A stretch of DNA of 22,383 bases from JASHVB01 sp049522565 (GCA_049522565.1 JBEKNT010000058.1:1-22383); one strand, 5' to 3'; numbered from the stretch's first letter, positions 1 to 8,066 are shown. Notes: a model not told the origin generated them from the sequence alone. Numbers and translations are program-made.

Positions 1-1
1 C

Positions 2-931
2 CTTGGCGGCGCACTGGTCACGGCGTTTGGCCGGCGCAGCGTCTTCTTCGTCAACCTGCCACTCGGTGCCGCCGGCATCTGGCTCGCGCACTGCTTTGTT
101 GACGAAGCCCCCATCCACGCGGGTGGCACCGATCTCATCGGCCAGGGGCTCGCGATTCTCAGCCTGTTCTGCCTCACCGGCACGGTGATCGAGGCCGGGG
201 TGCTCGGCTGGTCGTCACCGGTTGCCTGGACGGGTCTGCTGCTTGCAGCCCTCGGGTTCTGCGGCTTTATCGTTGTCGAGCATCGCGGCGCGCAACCCAT
301 GCTGCCGCTTGGTTTCTTCCGCCATCCCACGTTCGGCGCCGCGACATCGGTGGGGTTCCTGCTGAACCTGACGCTGTACGGAGCACTCTTCGTGCTCGGC
401 CTGTATTTCCAGCAGATCGGTCACTGGTCGGCGGCGCGCAGTGGCATCGCCCTGCTGGCATTCGCGATTGCCATCTTCGTCGCCAACGTCGTCGCGGGCC
501 GAATCGCTGCGATCGCAACGCCGCGCACGATCATGACCGGCGGGTTGCTGGTAGCGGCGTTCGGCATCTGGCTGCTGCGCAACATCGTTCCGGCGACGCC
601 GTACGTTGCCATGCTGCCCGGCCTGATCCTGCTGCCGCTCGGCATCGGCCTCGCGGTGCCGGTCATGACCTCGTCGTTGCTGGCGACGGTTCCCCGGGCG
701 CGCGCCGGCGTTGCTTCCGGCGTGCTGAACTCGGTGCGCCAGGCCGGCGGAGCGATTGGCGTCGCGCTGTTCGGCGCGTTCCTGGGCGATGGTGTGCCCG
801 GCATCACCGATGCCTTCATGCTGGGAGCGTTCCTGTTGGTCGTGGCCGCCGCGGTCGCCACCTGCTTCATCGCGGAGGGCCGAGTGGCTATGCTCAGGGG
901 CGTGGCACGCAATGCCGCTGACCACGGTTAA
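2..931 (+). CDS. MFS transporter, DHA2 (EmrB/QacA-like) family, 3' part
   Basis: This is the C-terminal 309 residues of an inner-membrane drug/proton antiporter-type permease; the 5' end lies outside the window. The open frame runs from the window edge with no stop. Its first residues include RRSVFFVNLPLG, the loop typical of 14-TM DHA2 exporters. About seven or eight hydrophobic segments follow, with the family signatures ARSGIALL and ASGVLNSVRQAGGAIGVALFG near the end. The stop is 15 bases before the next gene and the two probably share a transcript. The family exports toxic compounds or small metabolites. The substrate cannot be read from the sequence, and the neighbouring dehydrogenase raises a weak possibility of a metabolic role. 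Confidence 0.85.
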   Translation, partial: LGGALVTAFGRRSVFFVNLPLGAAGIWLAHCFVDEAPIHAGGTDLIGQGLAILSLFCLTGTVIEAGVLGWSSPVAWTGLLLAALGFCGFIVVEHRGAQPMLPLGFFRHPTFGAATSVGFLLNLTLYGALFVLGLYFQQIGHWSAARSGIALLAFAIAIFVANVVAGRIAAIATPRTIMTGGLLVAAFGIWLLRNIVPATPYVAMLPGLILLPLGIGLAVPVMTSSLLATVPRARAGVASGVLNSVRQAGGAIGVALFGAFLGDGVPGITDAFMLGAFLLVVAAAVATCFIAEGRVAMLRGVARNAADHG

Positions 932-946
932 GGAAGGACCCGCGCG

Positions 947-2233
947 ATGATCCGCTACCTGAAGCAGGGCGCATCGGACGCCGAAAAGTTCGAGGCGGAC
1001 CGCAAGGTGCGTCAGACGGTCGAGGGCATCCTGGATGAGATCATGCAACGCGGCGACGCGGCGGTGTGCGAGCTGTCGGCGAAGTTCGACCAGTGGGAAC
1101 CGCAATCGTTCCGCCTGACACCGGCGGAAATCCAGCAACTGATCGACGGCCTGCCGCGCCAGGTGATCGAGGACATCAAATTCGCCCAGGCGCAGATCCG
1201 CCGTTTCGCCGAGGTGCAGAAGTCCGCGCTGCGCGACGTGGAAGTGGAAACGCTGCCGGGCGTGACGCTCGGCCACCGCAACATCCCGGTCGCCAGCGTC
1301 GGTTGCTACGTGCCGGGCGGACGCTATCCGATGGTCGCCTCGGCGCATATGTCGGTGCTGACCGCGAAAGTCGCCGGCGTGAAGCGGGTCGCCGCCTGCA
1401 CGCCGCCACTGAACGGCGTGCCGCCCGCCGCTACCGTCGCCGCCATGTCGCTCGCCGGCGCCGACGAAATCTATCTGCTCGGCGGCATTCAGGCGGTGGC
1501 GGCGATGGCACTGGGCACGGCGTCGATCCCCGCGGTGGACATGCTGGTCGGCCCCGGCAACGCGTTCGTCGCCGAAGCCAAGCGGCAATTGTTCGGCCGC
1601 GTCGGCATCGACTTGCTCGCCGGTCCCACCGAGACGCTGATTATCGCCGACGACACCGCGGATACGGAGATGTGCGCCACCGACCTGCTGGGGCAAGCCG
1701 AGCATGGGCCCACCTCGCCGGCGATCCTGCTGACCACGTCTGCAAAGATTGCCGACGGCATCCAGGCGGAGATCGACCGCCAGCTCGCGCGCCTGGCGAC
1801 CGCGGATGTCGCCGGCGTGGCATGGCGCGACCACGGGCAGATAATCCTGTGCGACACCGACGAGGAGATGGTTGCGGAAGCCGACCGCATCGCTTCGGAA
1901 CATGTTCAGGTGCTGACGCGCGAGCCGCGCTGGTTCTTGCAGCGTATGACGAACTATGGATCGCTGTTCCTCGGCAAGGAGACCAACGTCGCGTACGGCG
2001 ACAAGGTGATCGGCACCAACCACACGCTGCCGACCAAGCGCGCCGCGCGCTACACCGGCGGGCTGTGGGTGGGAAAGTTTCTCAAGACGGTCACCTACCA
2101 GGAGGTCAGCCCCGAGGCGACGGCGATGATCGGCGAGTATTGCTCGCGGCTCTGCGCGATTGAGAATTTCGCGGCGCACAAGGAGCAGGCGGATCTGCGG
2201 GTGCGGCGGTACGGGGGGAAGAACGCGGCGTGA
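947..2233 (+). CDS. HisD-family (histidinol dehydrogenase family) dehydrogenase, HpsN-like
   Basis: A 428-residue Zn- and NAD-dependent dehydrogenase of the histidinol dehydrogenase family (COG0141). The family's zinc and catalytic residues are visible: Q250 and H253 (GQAEH), E318-H319 (ASEHVQ), D352 (GDKVIGTNH) and H411 (AAHKEQ). The subfamily signatures are not those of biosynthetic HisD. The start MIRYLKQG, the block TNVAYGDKVIGTNHTLPT and then ARYTGGLWVGKFLKTVTYQEV match what I recall of sulfopropanediol (DHPS) 3-dehydrogenase HpsN. True HisD usually has GDYASGTNHVLPT and a DF-type motif. No his gene is adjacent. A strong ribosome site, AAGGAAGGA at 931-939, sets the ATG start. Automated annotation would probably say histidinol dehydrogenase. 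The family is certain; the substrate is inference. Confidence 0.9.
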   Translation: MIRYLKQGASDAEKFEADRKVRQTVEGILDEIMQRGDAAVCELSAKFDQWEPQSFRLTPAEIQQLIDGLPRQVIEDIKFAQAQIRRFAEVQKSALRDVEVETLPGVTLGHRNIPVASVGCYVPGGRYPMVASAHMSVLTAKVAGVKRVAACTPPLNGVPPAATVAAMSLAGADEIYLLGGIQAVAAMALGTASIPAVDMLVGPGNAFVAEAKRQLFGRVGIDLLAGPTETLIIADDTADTEMCATDLLGQAEHGPTSPAILLTTSAKIADGIQAEIDRQLARLATADVAGVAWRDHGQIILCDTDEEMVAEADRIASEHVQVLTREPRWFLQRMTNYGSLFLGKETNVAYGDKVIGTNHTLPTKRAARYTGGLWVGKFLKTVTYQEVSPEATAMIGEYCSRLCAIENFAAHKEQADLRVRRYGGKNAA

Positions 2234-2404
2234 AGGCCCGCGCAGGAGCGATCGTCACCGCAATTGGATACGGCGACATCGTTGCCAAACCAGCAAACGG
2301 AATTGATTGAGGCGCCTGCCGGGAGAGCCTTCCGGCGAGCGATCCGCCGCGTTGGACGGTCATCACAAGGACAGGTAGGCTTCCGACGTCGGAGGATGGC
2401 GATC

Positions 2405-2650
2405 ATGAGTGACAAGACCACCGATCAGGTTGTGCTGGACCACATCCAACGCCTCGTGGCGGAGGAGGAGCGGATACTTGGTCAAGGCGTACACTCGGGT
2501 GCCGACGGCGATCGGTTGAAGGACCTCGGCGTCGCGCTCGATCAGGCGTGGGATCTGCTGCGCCAGAGGCGCGCGCTGCGGGAGTTCGGGCGGGATCCGT
2601 CCGAGGCGCAGCTCCGTCCGGCCGGAATCGTGGAAAAATATAGCGGTTAG
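2405..2650 (+). CDS. DUF2630 family protein
   Basis: A small 81-residue soluble protein of the DUF2630 type, function unknown. The frame shows the expected pattern: an N-terminal helix (ILGQG preceded by a VLDHIQRLVAEEERI-type segment), the conserved core LDQAWDLLRQRRALREFG and the end DPSEAQLRPAGIVEKY. An upstream ATG in the same frame at 2264, or the ATG at 2396, would lengthen it. However, GGAGG at 2391-2395 lies 9 bases before the ATG at 2405 and directly against the one at 2396, so 2405 is preferred. The gene stands 171 bases after the dehydrogenase and converges with the carboxypeptidase 44 bases downstream. Confidence 0.8.
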   Translation: MSDKTTDQVVLDHIQRLVAEEERILGQGVHSGADGDRLKDLGVALDQAWDLLRQRRALREFGRDPSEAQLRPAGIVEKYSG

Positions 2651-2694
2651 CGGGCCCTGCTCCGCCCGCCCCGTACTTCAAACGCCCCGAACGT

Positions 2695-3957
2695 CTACCG
2701 GCTGGCGACTTCCCGGGCTTCCGGTCGCAGCACCATGCACGGGGTGCGGTGGCGCGAGAGCGTGGCGCAGGTGCCTTGGGCCTCGGGGGCGGTCAGTCCG
2801 GTGACCTGCGCGCGCCACGCCGGCCGGCCATGCGCGGTGGCCTGTTCGATCCGCGGCTCGCCGTCTTCCGCCAGACGGCGGGCCGCGGCGGCGGCCTCGC
2901 GGGCGGCCTTTTCCTTGGCATAAACCCCGACCTGGATACCCCAACCCTCGCGGGCGCCCTCGGAGCCACCCGCCGTCCGGGCACGGGCGGCGGGATGCGG
3001 CGCGGGTTCGACGGCCGCGGCGTGGGCCACGCCGATCAGTCCAAGCGCGCCGGCCACCCGCGTCGAGCGATGCTCGATCGGGATGTCCATCTCCTCGAAG
3101 CCCTGGTTCAGCAGGGCCGCCATGTGCACGTCGCGCTCGGCGTTGCTGCCGGCACCCAGCACGACGCCGATCAGCCGCACCCCGTCGCGGACCGCGCTGG
3201 TGACCAGGTTGTGGCCGGATGCCTCGGTGTAGCCGGTCTTCATGCCGTCGGCCCCGGGGTAGGACCGCAGCATGCCGTCGTGGTTGTAGATCGTGCAGCC
3301 GCGGAACACGAAGCTGGGCGTGCTGAAGTAGTGGTACTCCCCAGGGAAGTCGGTCACGATGTGACGCGCCAGCACCGCCAGGTCGCGCGCCGTGGTCCAC
3401 TGGTCCGGATCGGGCAATCCGGACGCATTGGTGAACGTGGTGTTCGACATCCCCAGCGCGCGGGCGCGCAAGGTCATCATCTGGGCGAAGCGGTCCTCAC
3501 TGCCGCCGAGCAACTCGCCCAGCGCAGCCGCCGCGTCATTGGCCGACTTGGTCACCAGGCCGAGGATCGCCTGCTGCACCGTCAGCCGCGAGCCCGGCAG
3601 CAGCCCGAGCTTGGTTGGCTCCATCGAGGCGGCATGCGCGGAAACCGGCACCAAGGTGTCGGGGGAGATGCGTCGGTCACGCAACGCCTCGAAGGTCATG
3701 TATAGAGTCATGAGCTTGGCGAGGCTCGCCGGGTGGCGCGGCGCGTCTGGGTTGGCGGTCTCCAGGATTTTGCCGCTGCTGGCCGCCACCACCATCGAGC
3801 TGTAGCGGTCCGAGCCAATCTGCGCCTGCGCCAGACCCGGCCGAAGCAGGCCGAGCCCGAGGGTTCCGAGCCCCAGGGGACCAAGTAGCGGCAGCACGAT
3901 GAGCAGGGCGCGGGCACGCGCAAGAAAATTGCGTCCCCAGCGCGGCGTTGCTGCCAT
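2695..3957 (-). CDS. D-alanyl-D-alanine carboxypeptidase (PBP5/6-type) with SPOR domain
   Basis: A periplasmic peptidoglycan D,D-carboxypeptidase that trims the terminal D-Ala from pentapeptides. All three serine penicillin-binding motifs are present: S78-L-A-K81 (nucleophile and base), S138-A-N140, and K240-T-G in DGMKTGYTEASGHN. An N-terminal hydrophobic stretch (about residues 15-45) ending AQA is a signal peptide or anchor. Residues about 330-408 look like a SPOR domain (GIQVGVYAKEKAAREAA at its start), which binds denuded glycan at the division site. This Dac-SPOR architecture is common in alphaproteobacteria. A GTG at 3963 is an alternative start. The ATG at 3957 was preferred because a G-rich segment precedes it, but neither ribosome site is strong. 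Confidence 0.92.
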   Translation of the reverse strand: MAATPRWGRNFLARARALLIVLPLLGPLGLGTLGLGLLRPGLAQAQIGSDRYSSMVVAASSGKILETANPDAPRHPASLAKLMTLYMTFEALRDRRISPDTLVPVSAHAASMEPTKLGLLPGSRLTVQQAILGLVTKSANDAAAALGELLGGSEDRFAQMMTLRARALGMSNTTFTNASGLPDPDQWTTARDLAVLARHIVTDFPGEYHYFSTPSFVFRGCTIYNHDGMLRSYPGADGMKTGYTEASGHNLVTSAVRDGVRLIGVVLGAGSNAERDVHMAALLNQGFEEMDIPIEHRSTRVAGALGLIGVAHAAAVEPAPHPAARARTAGGSEGAREGWGIQVGVYAKEKAAREAAAAARRLAEDGEPRIEQATAHGRPAWRAQVTGLTAPEAQGTCATLSRHRTPCMVLRPEAREVASR

Positions 3958-4112
3958 CCACACCCCCAGCCCAAGCGGTCAGCGCAACCCTAAGCGGCGG
4001 CGGGAATATCTGTCCAGACACAAACCGCAGAAAAGCGAAAAAAGTGAGTGAGTTACGGCACGATGCTCGGGTGCCCCCGAGGCATAAGCGCACAACCCAG
4101 GCGAGAGATTTT

Positions 4113-4127
4113 TTGTGCAGTGCACAA
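4113..4127. promoter_or_regulatory. Palindromic operator O1, likely PhaR site
   Basis: A perfect inverted repeat, TTGTGCA-G-TGCACAA, lies just upstream of the -35 box of the phasin promoter. It shares the core TGCAGTGCA with a second palindrome at 4171. TGC-rich palindromes ahead of phaP genes are bound by the repressor PhaR in alphaproteobacteria such as Paracoccus and Rhodobacter. Assignment to PhaR is inference from that. Confidence 0.6.
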
Positions 4128-4134
4128 TAATCGC

Positions 4135-4163
4135 TTGATAGAGGACCGGCTCCGGCCTATATC
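4135..4163 (+). promoter_or_regulatory. Sigma-70-type promoter of the phasin gene
   Basis: TTGATA (4135-4140) and TATATC (4158-4163) are separated by exactly 17 bases, in an AT-richer patch of otherwise GC-rich DNA. Transcription would start near 4170, inside or at the edge of the second palindrome, leaving a leader of about 80 bases before the ATG at 4251. Confidence 0.6.
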
Positions 4164-4170
4164 GGCTGTG

Positions 4171-4187
4171 TTGCTGCAGTGCAGCAA
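4171..4187. promoter_or_regulatory. Palindromic operator O2, likely PhaR site
   Basis: A perfect inverted repeat, TTGCTGCA-G-TGCAGCAA, sits about 7 bases after the -10 box, where a bound repressor would block initiation. Its centre is 59 bases from that of O1. Both share the core TGCAGTGCA. It resembles described PhaR-binding sequences; no phaR gene is in the window. Confidence 0.6.
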
Positions 4188-4250
4188 AGAATTCCAACCG
4201 GCTCGCGACCCACTCCGATCGCTGGGCGCAGCCTCACGAGGACACTCAAA

Positions 4251-4769
4251 ATGAGCATGAAACCGAAGGCAATGGAGACGGGCATGATGACCGAAGACAC
4301 AGTAGCCGCCGCCACGAAAGGTATCGAGGCGACCGTTTCGAACCTGAAGGACGGCATGACGAAGGCGGCCGCAGGGTTCACGGAGACCCAGGCCAAGGTG
4401 AAGGAAGGCATGGAGAAGGCAATGAAAACCGCGGAAGAGCTGGTGTCGTTCAGCCAGGGTAACCTCGAGGCGCTGCTGAAGTCGGGCCAGATCTGGGCCG
4501 CCGGCGTGCAGGACCTGTCGAAGCAGGTGGCCGCCACGGCGCAGGCGTCGTTCGACGAGACGATGTCTACGTTCAAGGCGATGACCTCGGTGAAGTCGCT
4601 GAAGGACGCGATGGATCTGCAGGCCAGCCTGGCACGTGCCACGATGGAGAAGACGCTGGCCGAGTCCGGCAAGCTGACCGACGCCTCGTTCAAGCTGACC
4701 GAGCAAGCGATTGCGCCGATCACCGCGCGGGTCAGCCTGGCGGTTGAGAAGTTCGCGAAATCGGCCTGA
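4251..4769 (+). CDS. phaP: Phasin family protein (PHA granule-associated)
   Basis: A 172-residue phasin: a small amphipathic, almost entirely helical protein that coats polyhydroxyalkanoate granules. The sequence is rich in A, K, E, M and T, has no cysteine and a single tryptophan, and contains the family-typical segments ELVSFSQGNLEALLKSGQIWAAG and FDETMSTFKAMTSVKSLKDAMDLQ, followed by helices ending in VEKFAKSA. The ATG at 4251 follows GAGGA at 4238-4242. An in-frame ATG at 4179 falls inside the operator and has no ribosome site, so it was rejected. The promoter is flanked by two palindromes, suggesting repression by PhaR when no granules are present. The symbol is used in the family sense; several phasin paralogues may exist. 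Confidence 0.87.
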   Translation: MSMKPKAMETGMMTEDTVAAATKGIEATVSNLKDGMTKAAAGFTETQAKVKEGMEKAMKTAEELVSFSQGNLEALLKSGQIWAAGVQDLSKQVAATAQASFDETMSTFKAMTSVKSLKDAMDLQASLARATMEKTLAESGKLTDASFKLTEQAIAPITARVSLAVEKFAKSA

Positions 4770-4847
4770 GCGCCGACTGAGCGCGATCGGGCGAGGCGGC
4801 GGCGCGCTTCCTCCCCCCAAGTCTCCGACTCGTACCGATCGTACGGC

Positions 4848-4871
4848 AGGCCCGGGCAGCGTCCCGGGCCT
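4848..4871 (+). terminator. Hairpin downstream of the phasin gene
   Basis: A perfect 9-bp inverted repeat, AGGCCCGGG with loop CAGCGT and CCCGGGCCT, begins 79 bases after the phasin stop. No T-run follows, so it is at best a weak intrinsic terminator or an RNA-stabilising 3' hairpin. A smaller inverted repeat (CGTAC...GTACG, 4831-4845) precedes it. Confidence 0.35.
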
Positions 4872-4982
4872 CGCCATGTCTGGGGTTTGGCGCTTTGCGG
4901 CAAGTGCGGCGCAGGATGCTCCCCGTCGCCGTGTGGAAGGAGGTTGTTGGGAGGGGTCGGTCGGGGAATTTGCACCGCCCGA

Positions 4983-5038
4983 CCCCTCCCCCCAACCTTG
5001 GTCCGCTTCGCGGCCCAAGCCCACAAGGGGAGGGGGGA
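4983..5038 (-). repeat. Dispersed palindromic repeat, copy 1
   Basis: A nested palindrome of about 56 bases. The outer arms are CCCCTCCCC and GGGGAGGGG, the inner arms are CTTG and CAAG, and the core hairpin is CCGC-TTC-GCGG. The same sequence occurs inverted at 22099-22154 with only a few changes. It lies between the phasin gene and clpS, a stretch of about 460 bases with no gene. A related CCGCGAAGCGG core lies inside the methyltransferase gene at 16203. Confidence 0.75.
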
Positions 5039-5062
5039 GTATTCGACGCCGCTTCCCGATTT

Positions 5063-5090
5063 TTGATTTCTGATCCCAGGCCCCTGTAAT
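5063..5090 (+). promoter_or_regulatory. Possible sigma-70 promoter of clpS-clpA
   Basis: TTGATT (5063-5068) and TGTAAT (5085-5090) are spaced by 16 bases in a relatively AT-rich patch directly after the palindromic repeat and about 140 bases before the clpS ATG. The boxes are reasonable but unsupported by other evidence. Confidence 0.35.
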
Positions 5091-5228
5091 CTGCTGCGGA
5101 CTGCGCTAGGCTCTTTTAACGTGCCACCGCGATCCGATATGGTTCACACTCCAGAAGCGGCGGGCCGGTGGGCGCTTGTGCCCAGGAAGGCAGGAAGATG
5201 CGGCGCGACGGACAGGCGCGGAAGAACG

Positions 5229-5564
5229 ATGAGCGATAGCGACAGGCGCGGCGGCAACAATCCGGAAGGCCCGAACACCGGGGTGGTCGTCAAGGCCCGG
5301 CCGAAGACCCGCAAGCCTGCCATGTACAAGGTGTTGATGCTGAACGACGACTACACGCCGATGGAGTTCGTCGTCCACGTGCTCGAGCGCTTTTTCCAGA
5401 AATCCCGCGAAGAGGCTACCCGCATCATGCTGCACGTCCATCGGCGGGGGGTCGGGGTGTGCGGCGTCTATACTTACGAGGTTGCCGAGACCAAGGTGAC
5501 ACAGGTCATGGACCTGGCCCGGCAGAACCAGCATCCTCTGCAATGCACGATCGAGAAGGAATGA
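5229..5564 (+). CDS. clpS: ATP-dependent Clp protease adaptor ClpS
   Basis: The 111-residue N-recognin adaptor that delivers N-degron (bulky N-terminal residue) substrates to ClpA. A flexible N-terminal tail of about 30 residues is followed by the ClpS core. The N-degron pocket residues are present as N39-D40-D41 (MLNDDYTP) and H71 (VHRRG), with the ClpA-contact signature VAETKV near residues 85-90. The ATG at 5229 gives the usual length and follows GGAAG. An in-frame start at 5121 would add 36 atypical residues. Its partner clpA is next in the same direction, the conserved arrangement in proteobacteria. Confidence 0.95.
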   Translation: MSDSDRRGGNNPEGPNTGVVVKARPKTRKPAMYKVLMLNDDYTPMEFVVHVLERFFQKSREEATRIMLHVHRRGVGVCGVYTYEVAETKVTQVMDLARQNQHPLQCTIEKE

Positions 5565-5640
5565 TGCCCCATCCCCCGGGTGTCCTATCCACATGAGCCG
5601 CACGGCAAAATCCGCGCGGGTAGCTTGCCTGAAGACGACC

Positions 5641-5659
5641 CGGTCCGGTTGACGGACCG
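5641..5659 (+). other. Hairpin just before the clpA ribosome site
   Basis: A perfect 7-bp inverted repeat, CGGTCCG-GTTGA-CGGACCG, ends 9 bases before the clpA AGGAG (5668-5672) in the 119-base clpS-clpA spacer. It could be an mRNA hairpin affecting clpA translation or a partial terminator that lowers clpA relative to clpS. No T-run follows it. Confidence 0.35.
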
Positions 5660-5683
5660 CAGCGCCTAGGAGCGTCGACGACC

Positions 5684-8032
5684 ATGCTTTCACGGAATCT
5701 CGAGCAGACGCTGCATCGCTCGCTGTCCCTCGCGAGCGAACGCCGCCACGAATACGCCACCCTGGAGCATTTATTGCTGGGCTTGGCGGACGACTCCGAC
5801 GCGGCCACGGTGCTGCGCGCCTGCGGGGTCGATCTGGACAAGCTGCGCACGGACCTGGGCGAGTTCCTCGACAAGGATCTGGCCGGGCTGGCCACCGACC
5901 GCCCGGGCGATCCCAAGCCCACCGCGGGATTCCAGCGCGTCGTCCAGCGTGCGGCGATCCACGTGCAGTCCTCCGGCCGCGACGAGGTGACCGGGGCGAA
6001 CGTGCTGGTGGCGCTGTTCTCCGAGCGCGAGAGCCACGCGGTATATTTCCTGCAGCTTCAGGATATGACCCGGCTGGACGCGGTGAACTTCATCAGCCAC
6101 GGCATCGCCAAGGCGCCCGGCCGCTCGACGCAGCGCCCGGTCACCGGCACTACCAACCAGCCGGAGAGCCACCAGGAGCAGGAGCGGGAGGAGAAGCCGA
6201 ATCGGCGGAACCAGGACGCGCTGTCCAATTACTGCGTGAACCTGAACAAGAAGGCGATGGCCGGGAAGATCGACCCGCTGATCGGCCGCGAGCCGGAGAT
6301 CGAGCGGACCATCCAGATCCTCTGCCGCCGCACCAAGAACAACCCGCTCTATGTGGGTGACCCAGGCGTCGGCAAGACGGCGATCGCCGAGGGCCTGGCC
6401 AAGCGCATCGTCGAGGGAGACGTGCCGGAGGTGCTGGCCCGCTCCACCATCTTCGCGCTGGATATGGGGGCGCTGCTGGCCGGCACGCGCTACCGCGGCG
6501 ATTTCGAGGAGCGGCTGAAGGCAGTGGTGAGCGAACTGGAGAACCAGCAGGGCGCCATCCTGTTCATCGACGAAATCCACACCGTGATCGGTGCCGGGGC
6601 GACCAGTGGCGGCGCGATGGACGCGTCCAACCTGCTGAAGCCGGCACTGGCGTCCGGCAACCTGCGGTGCATCGGCTCCACCACCTACAAGGAGTTCCGC
6701 AACTATTTCGAGAAGGACCGTGCGCTGGTCCGCCGGTTCCAGAAGATCGACGTGAACGAGCCGTCGCTGGAAGACAGCGTGAAGATCCTGCGCGGCCTGA
6801 AGTCGAACTACGAGAAGCACCACAAGGTGCGCTACACCGACGAGGCGATCCGCGCGGCGGTGGAGCTGTCCGCCAAATACATCAACGACCGCAAGCTGCC
6901 GGACAAGGCGATCGACGTGATCGACGAGGTCGGTGCGTCGCGCATGCTGCTGCCGGAGCATAAGCGGCGGAAGACCGTCACCTTGCGTGACGTCGAGGAG
7001 ATGGTCGCCAAGATCGCGCGGATCCCGGCGAAGAGCGTCTCCGCGGACGACAAGGAGACGCTGCGCAACCTGGAGCGCGACCTGAAGGCGATGGTGTTCG
7101 GCCAGGACAAGGCGATCGAGGCGCTGTCCGCGGCGATCAAGCTGGCCCGGGCCGGTTTGCGCGAGCCGGAGAAGCCGATCGGCAACTACCTGTTCTGCGG
7201 CCCGACCGGCGTCGGCAAGACCGAGGTGGCGCGGCAGTTGGCCTCCACCATGGGCATCGAGCTGATCCGCTTCGACATGTCAGAGTATATGGAGCGACAT
7301 TCGGTATCGCGGCTGATCGGCGCGCCGCCTGGCTATGTGGGCTTCGACCAGGGCGGGCTGCTGACCGACGCGATCGACCAGCATCCGCACGCTGTGCTGC
7401 TGCTGGACGAAATCGAGAAGGCGCACCCGGACCTGTTCAACATCCTGTTGCAGGTGATGGACCACGGGAAGCTGACCGACCACAACGGCAAGACGGTGGA
7501 CTTCCGCAACGTCATCCTGATCATGACGACCAATGCCGGCGCGTCGGACCTGGCGAAGGAGGCGATCGGCTTCGGCCGCGAGAGCCGCGCCGGCGAGGAC
7601 GAGGACGCGATCAAGCGGCTGTTCACCCCGGAATTCCGCAACCGGCTGGATGCGACCATCGCCTTCGCCGGGCTGACGCCGGAGATCGTCGGCCGGGTGG
7701 TGGAAAAGTTCGTCATGCAACTTGAGGCGCAGTTGGCCGACCGCAACGTGACGATCGAGCTGTCATCGGCGGCGAAGGAGTGGCTGGCCGAACGTGGCTA
7801 CGACAAGCTGTATGGCGCGCGGCCGCTGTCCAGGGTGATCCAGGAGCATGTGAAGAAGCCGCTGGCCGAGGAACTGTTGTTCGGGCGGCTGGTGAAGGGC
7901 GGCTCGGTCAAGGTGACGATGAAGGACGGCAAGCTCGACTTCGAAATCATCGAGGCGGCGTTGCCGGCCCTGCCGAAGCCGGACGAGGACGGCGGCGACG
8001 GCTCCGACAAGGAGCAGGAAGTCGAGGTCTAG
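5684..8032 (+). CDS. clpA: ATP-dependent Clp protease ATP-binding subunit ClpA
   Basis: The 782-residue AAA+ unfoldase that works with ClpP and receives N-degron substrates from ClpS. It has an N-terminal double Clp_N repeat (about 1-145) and a polar linker rich in E, Q and R (about 150-190). Two AAA+ modules follow: Walker A GDPGVGKT (225-232) with Walker B LFIDEIH, and Walker A GPTGVGKT (506-513) with Walker B LLLDEIE. The IGF tripeptide that docks into ClpP is visible in EAIGFGRES, and FTPEFRNRLD follows as in ClpA. There is no ClpB-type middle domain. The length is slightly above the E. coli protein (758), mainly from the linker and an acidic C-terminal tail. The start follows AGGAG at 5668-5672. 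Confidence 0.97.
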   Translation: MLSRNLEQTLHRSLSLASERRHEYATLEHLLLGLADDSDAATVLRACGVDLDKLRTDLGEFLDKDLAGLATDRPGDPKPTAGFQRVVQRAAIHVQSSGRDEVTGANVLVALFSERESHAVYFLQLQDMTRLDAVNFISHGIAKAPGRSTQRPVTGTTNQPESHQEQEREEKPNRRNQDALSNYCVNLNKKAMAGKIDPLIGREPEIERTIQILCRRTKNNPLYVGDPGVGKTAIAEGLAKRIVEGDVPEVLARSTIFALDMGALLAGTRYRGDFEERLKAVVSELENQQGAILFIDEIHTVIGAGATSGGAMDASNLLKPALASGNLRCIGSTTYKEFRNYFEKDRALVRRFQKIDVNEPSLEDSVKILRGLKSNYEKHHKVRYTDEAIRAAVELSAKYINDRKLPDKAIDVIDEVGASRMLLPEHKRRKTVTLRDVEEMVAKIARIPAKSVSADDKETLRNLERDLKAMVFGQDKAIEALSAAIKLARAGLREPEKPIGNYLFCGPTGVGKTEVARQLASTMGIELIRFDMSEYMERHSVSRLIGAPPGYVGFDQGGLLTDAIDQHPHAVLLLDEIEKAHPDLFNILLQVMDHGKLTDHNGKTVDFRNVILIMTTNAGASDLAKEAIGFGRESRAGEDEDAIKRLFTPEFRNRLDATIAFAGLTPEIVGRVVEKFVMQLEAQLADRNVTIELSSAAKEWLAERGYDKLYGARPLSRVIQEHVKKPLAEELLFGRLVKGGSVKVTMKDGKLDFEIIEAALPALPKPDEDGGDGSDKEQEVEV

Positions 8033-8066
8033 CGGTAGGCTGGTTGATGCGACCCGTCCCCGGACA

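Noticed and set aside
215..2179. A 654-codon open frame on the minus strand opposite the transporter and dehydrogenase genes
   Set aside because: It is a shadow of high-GC coding: composition is H/R/Q-rich with no family motif, and the opposite strand holds two recognisable proteins.
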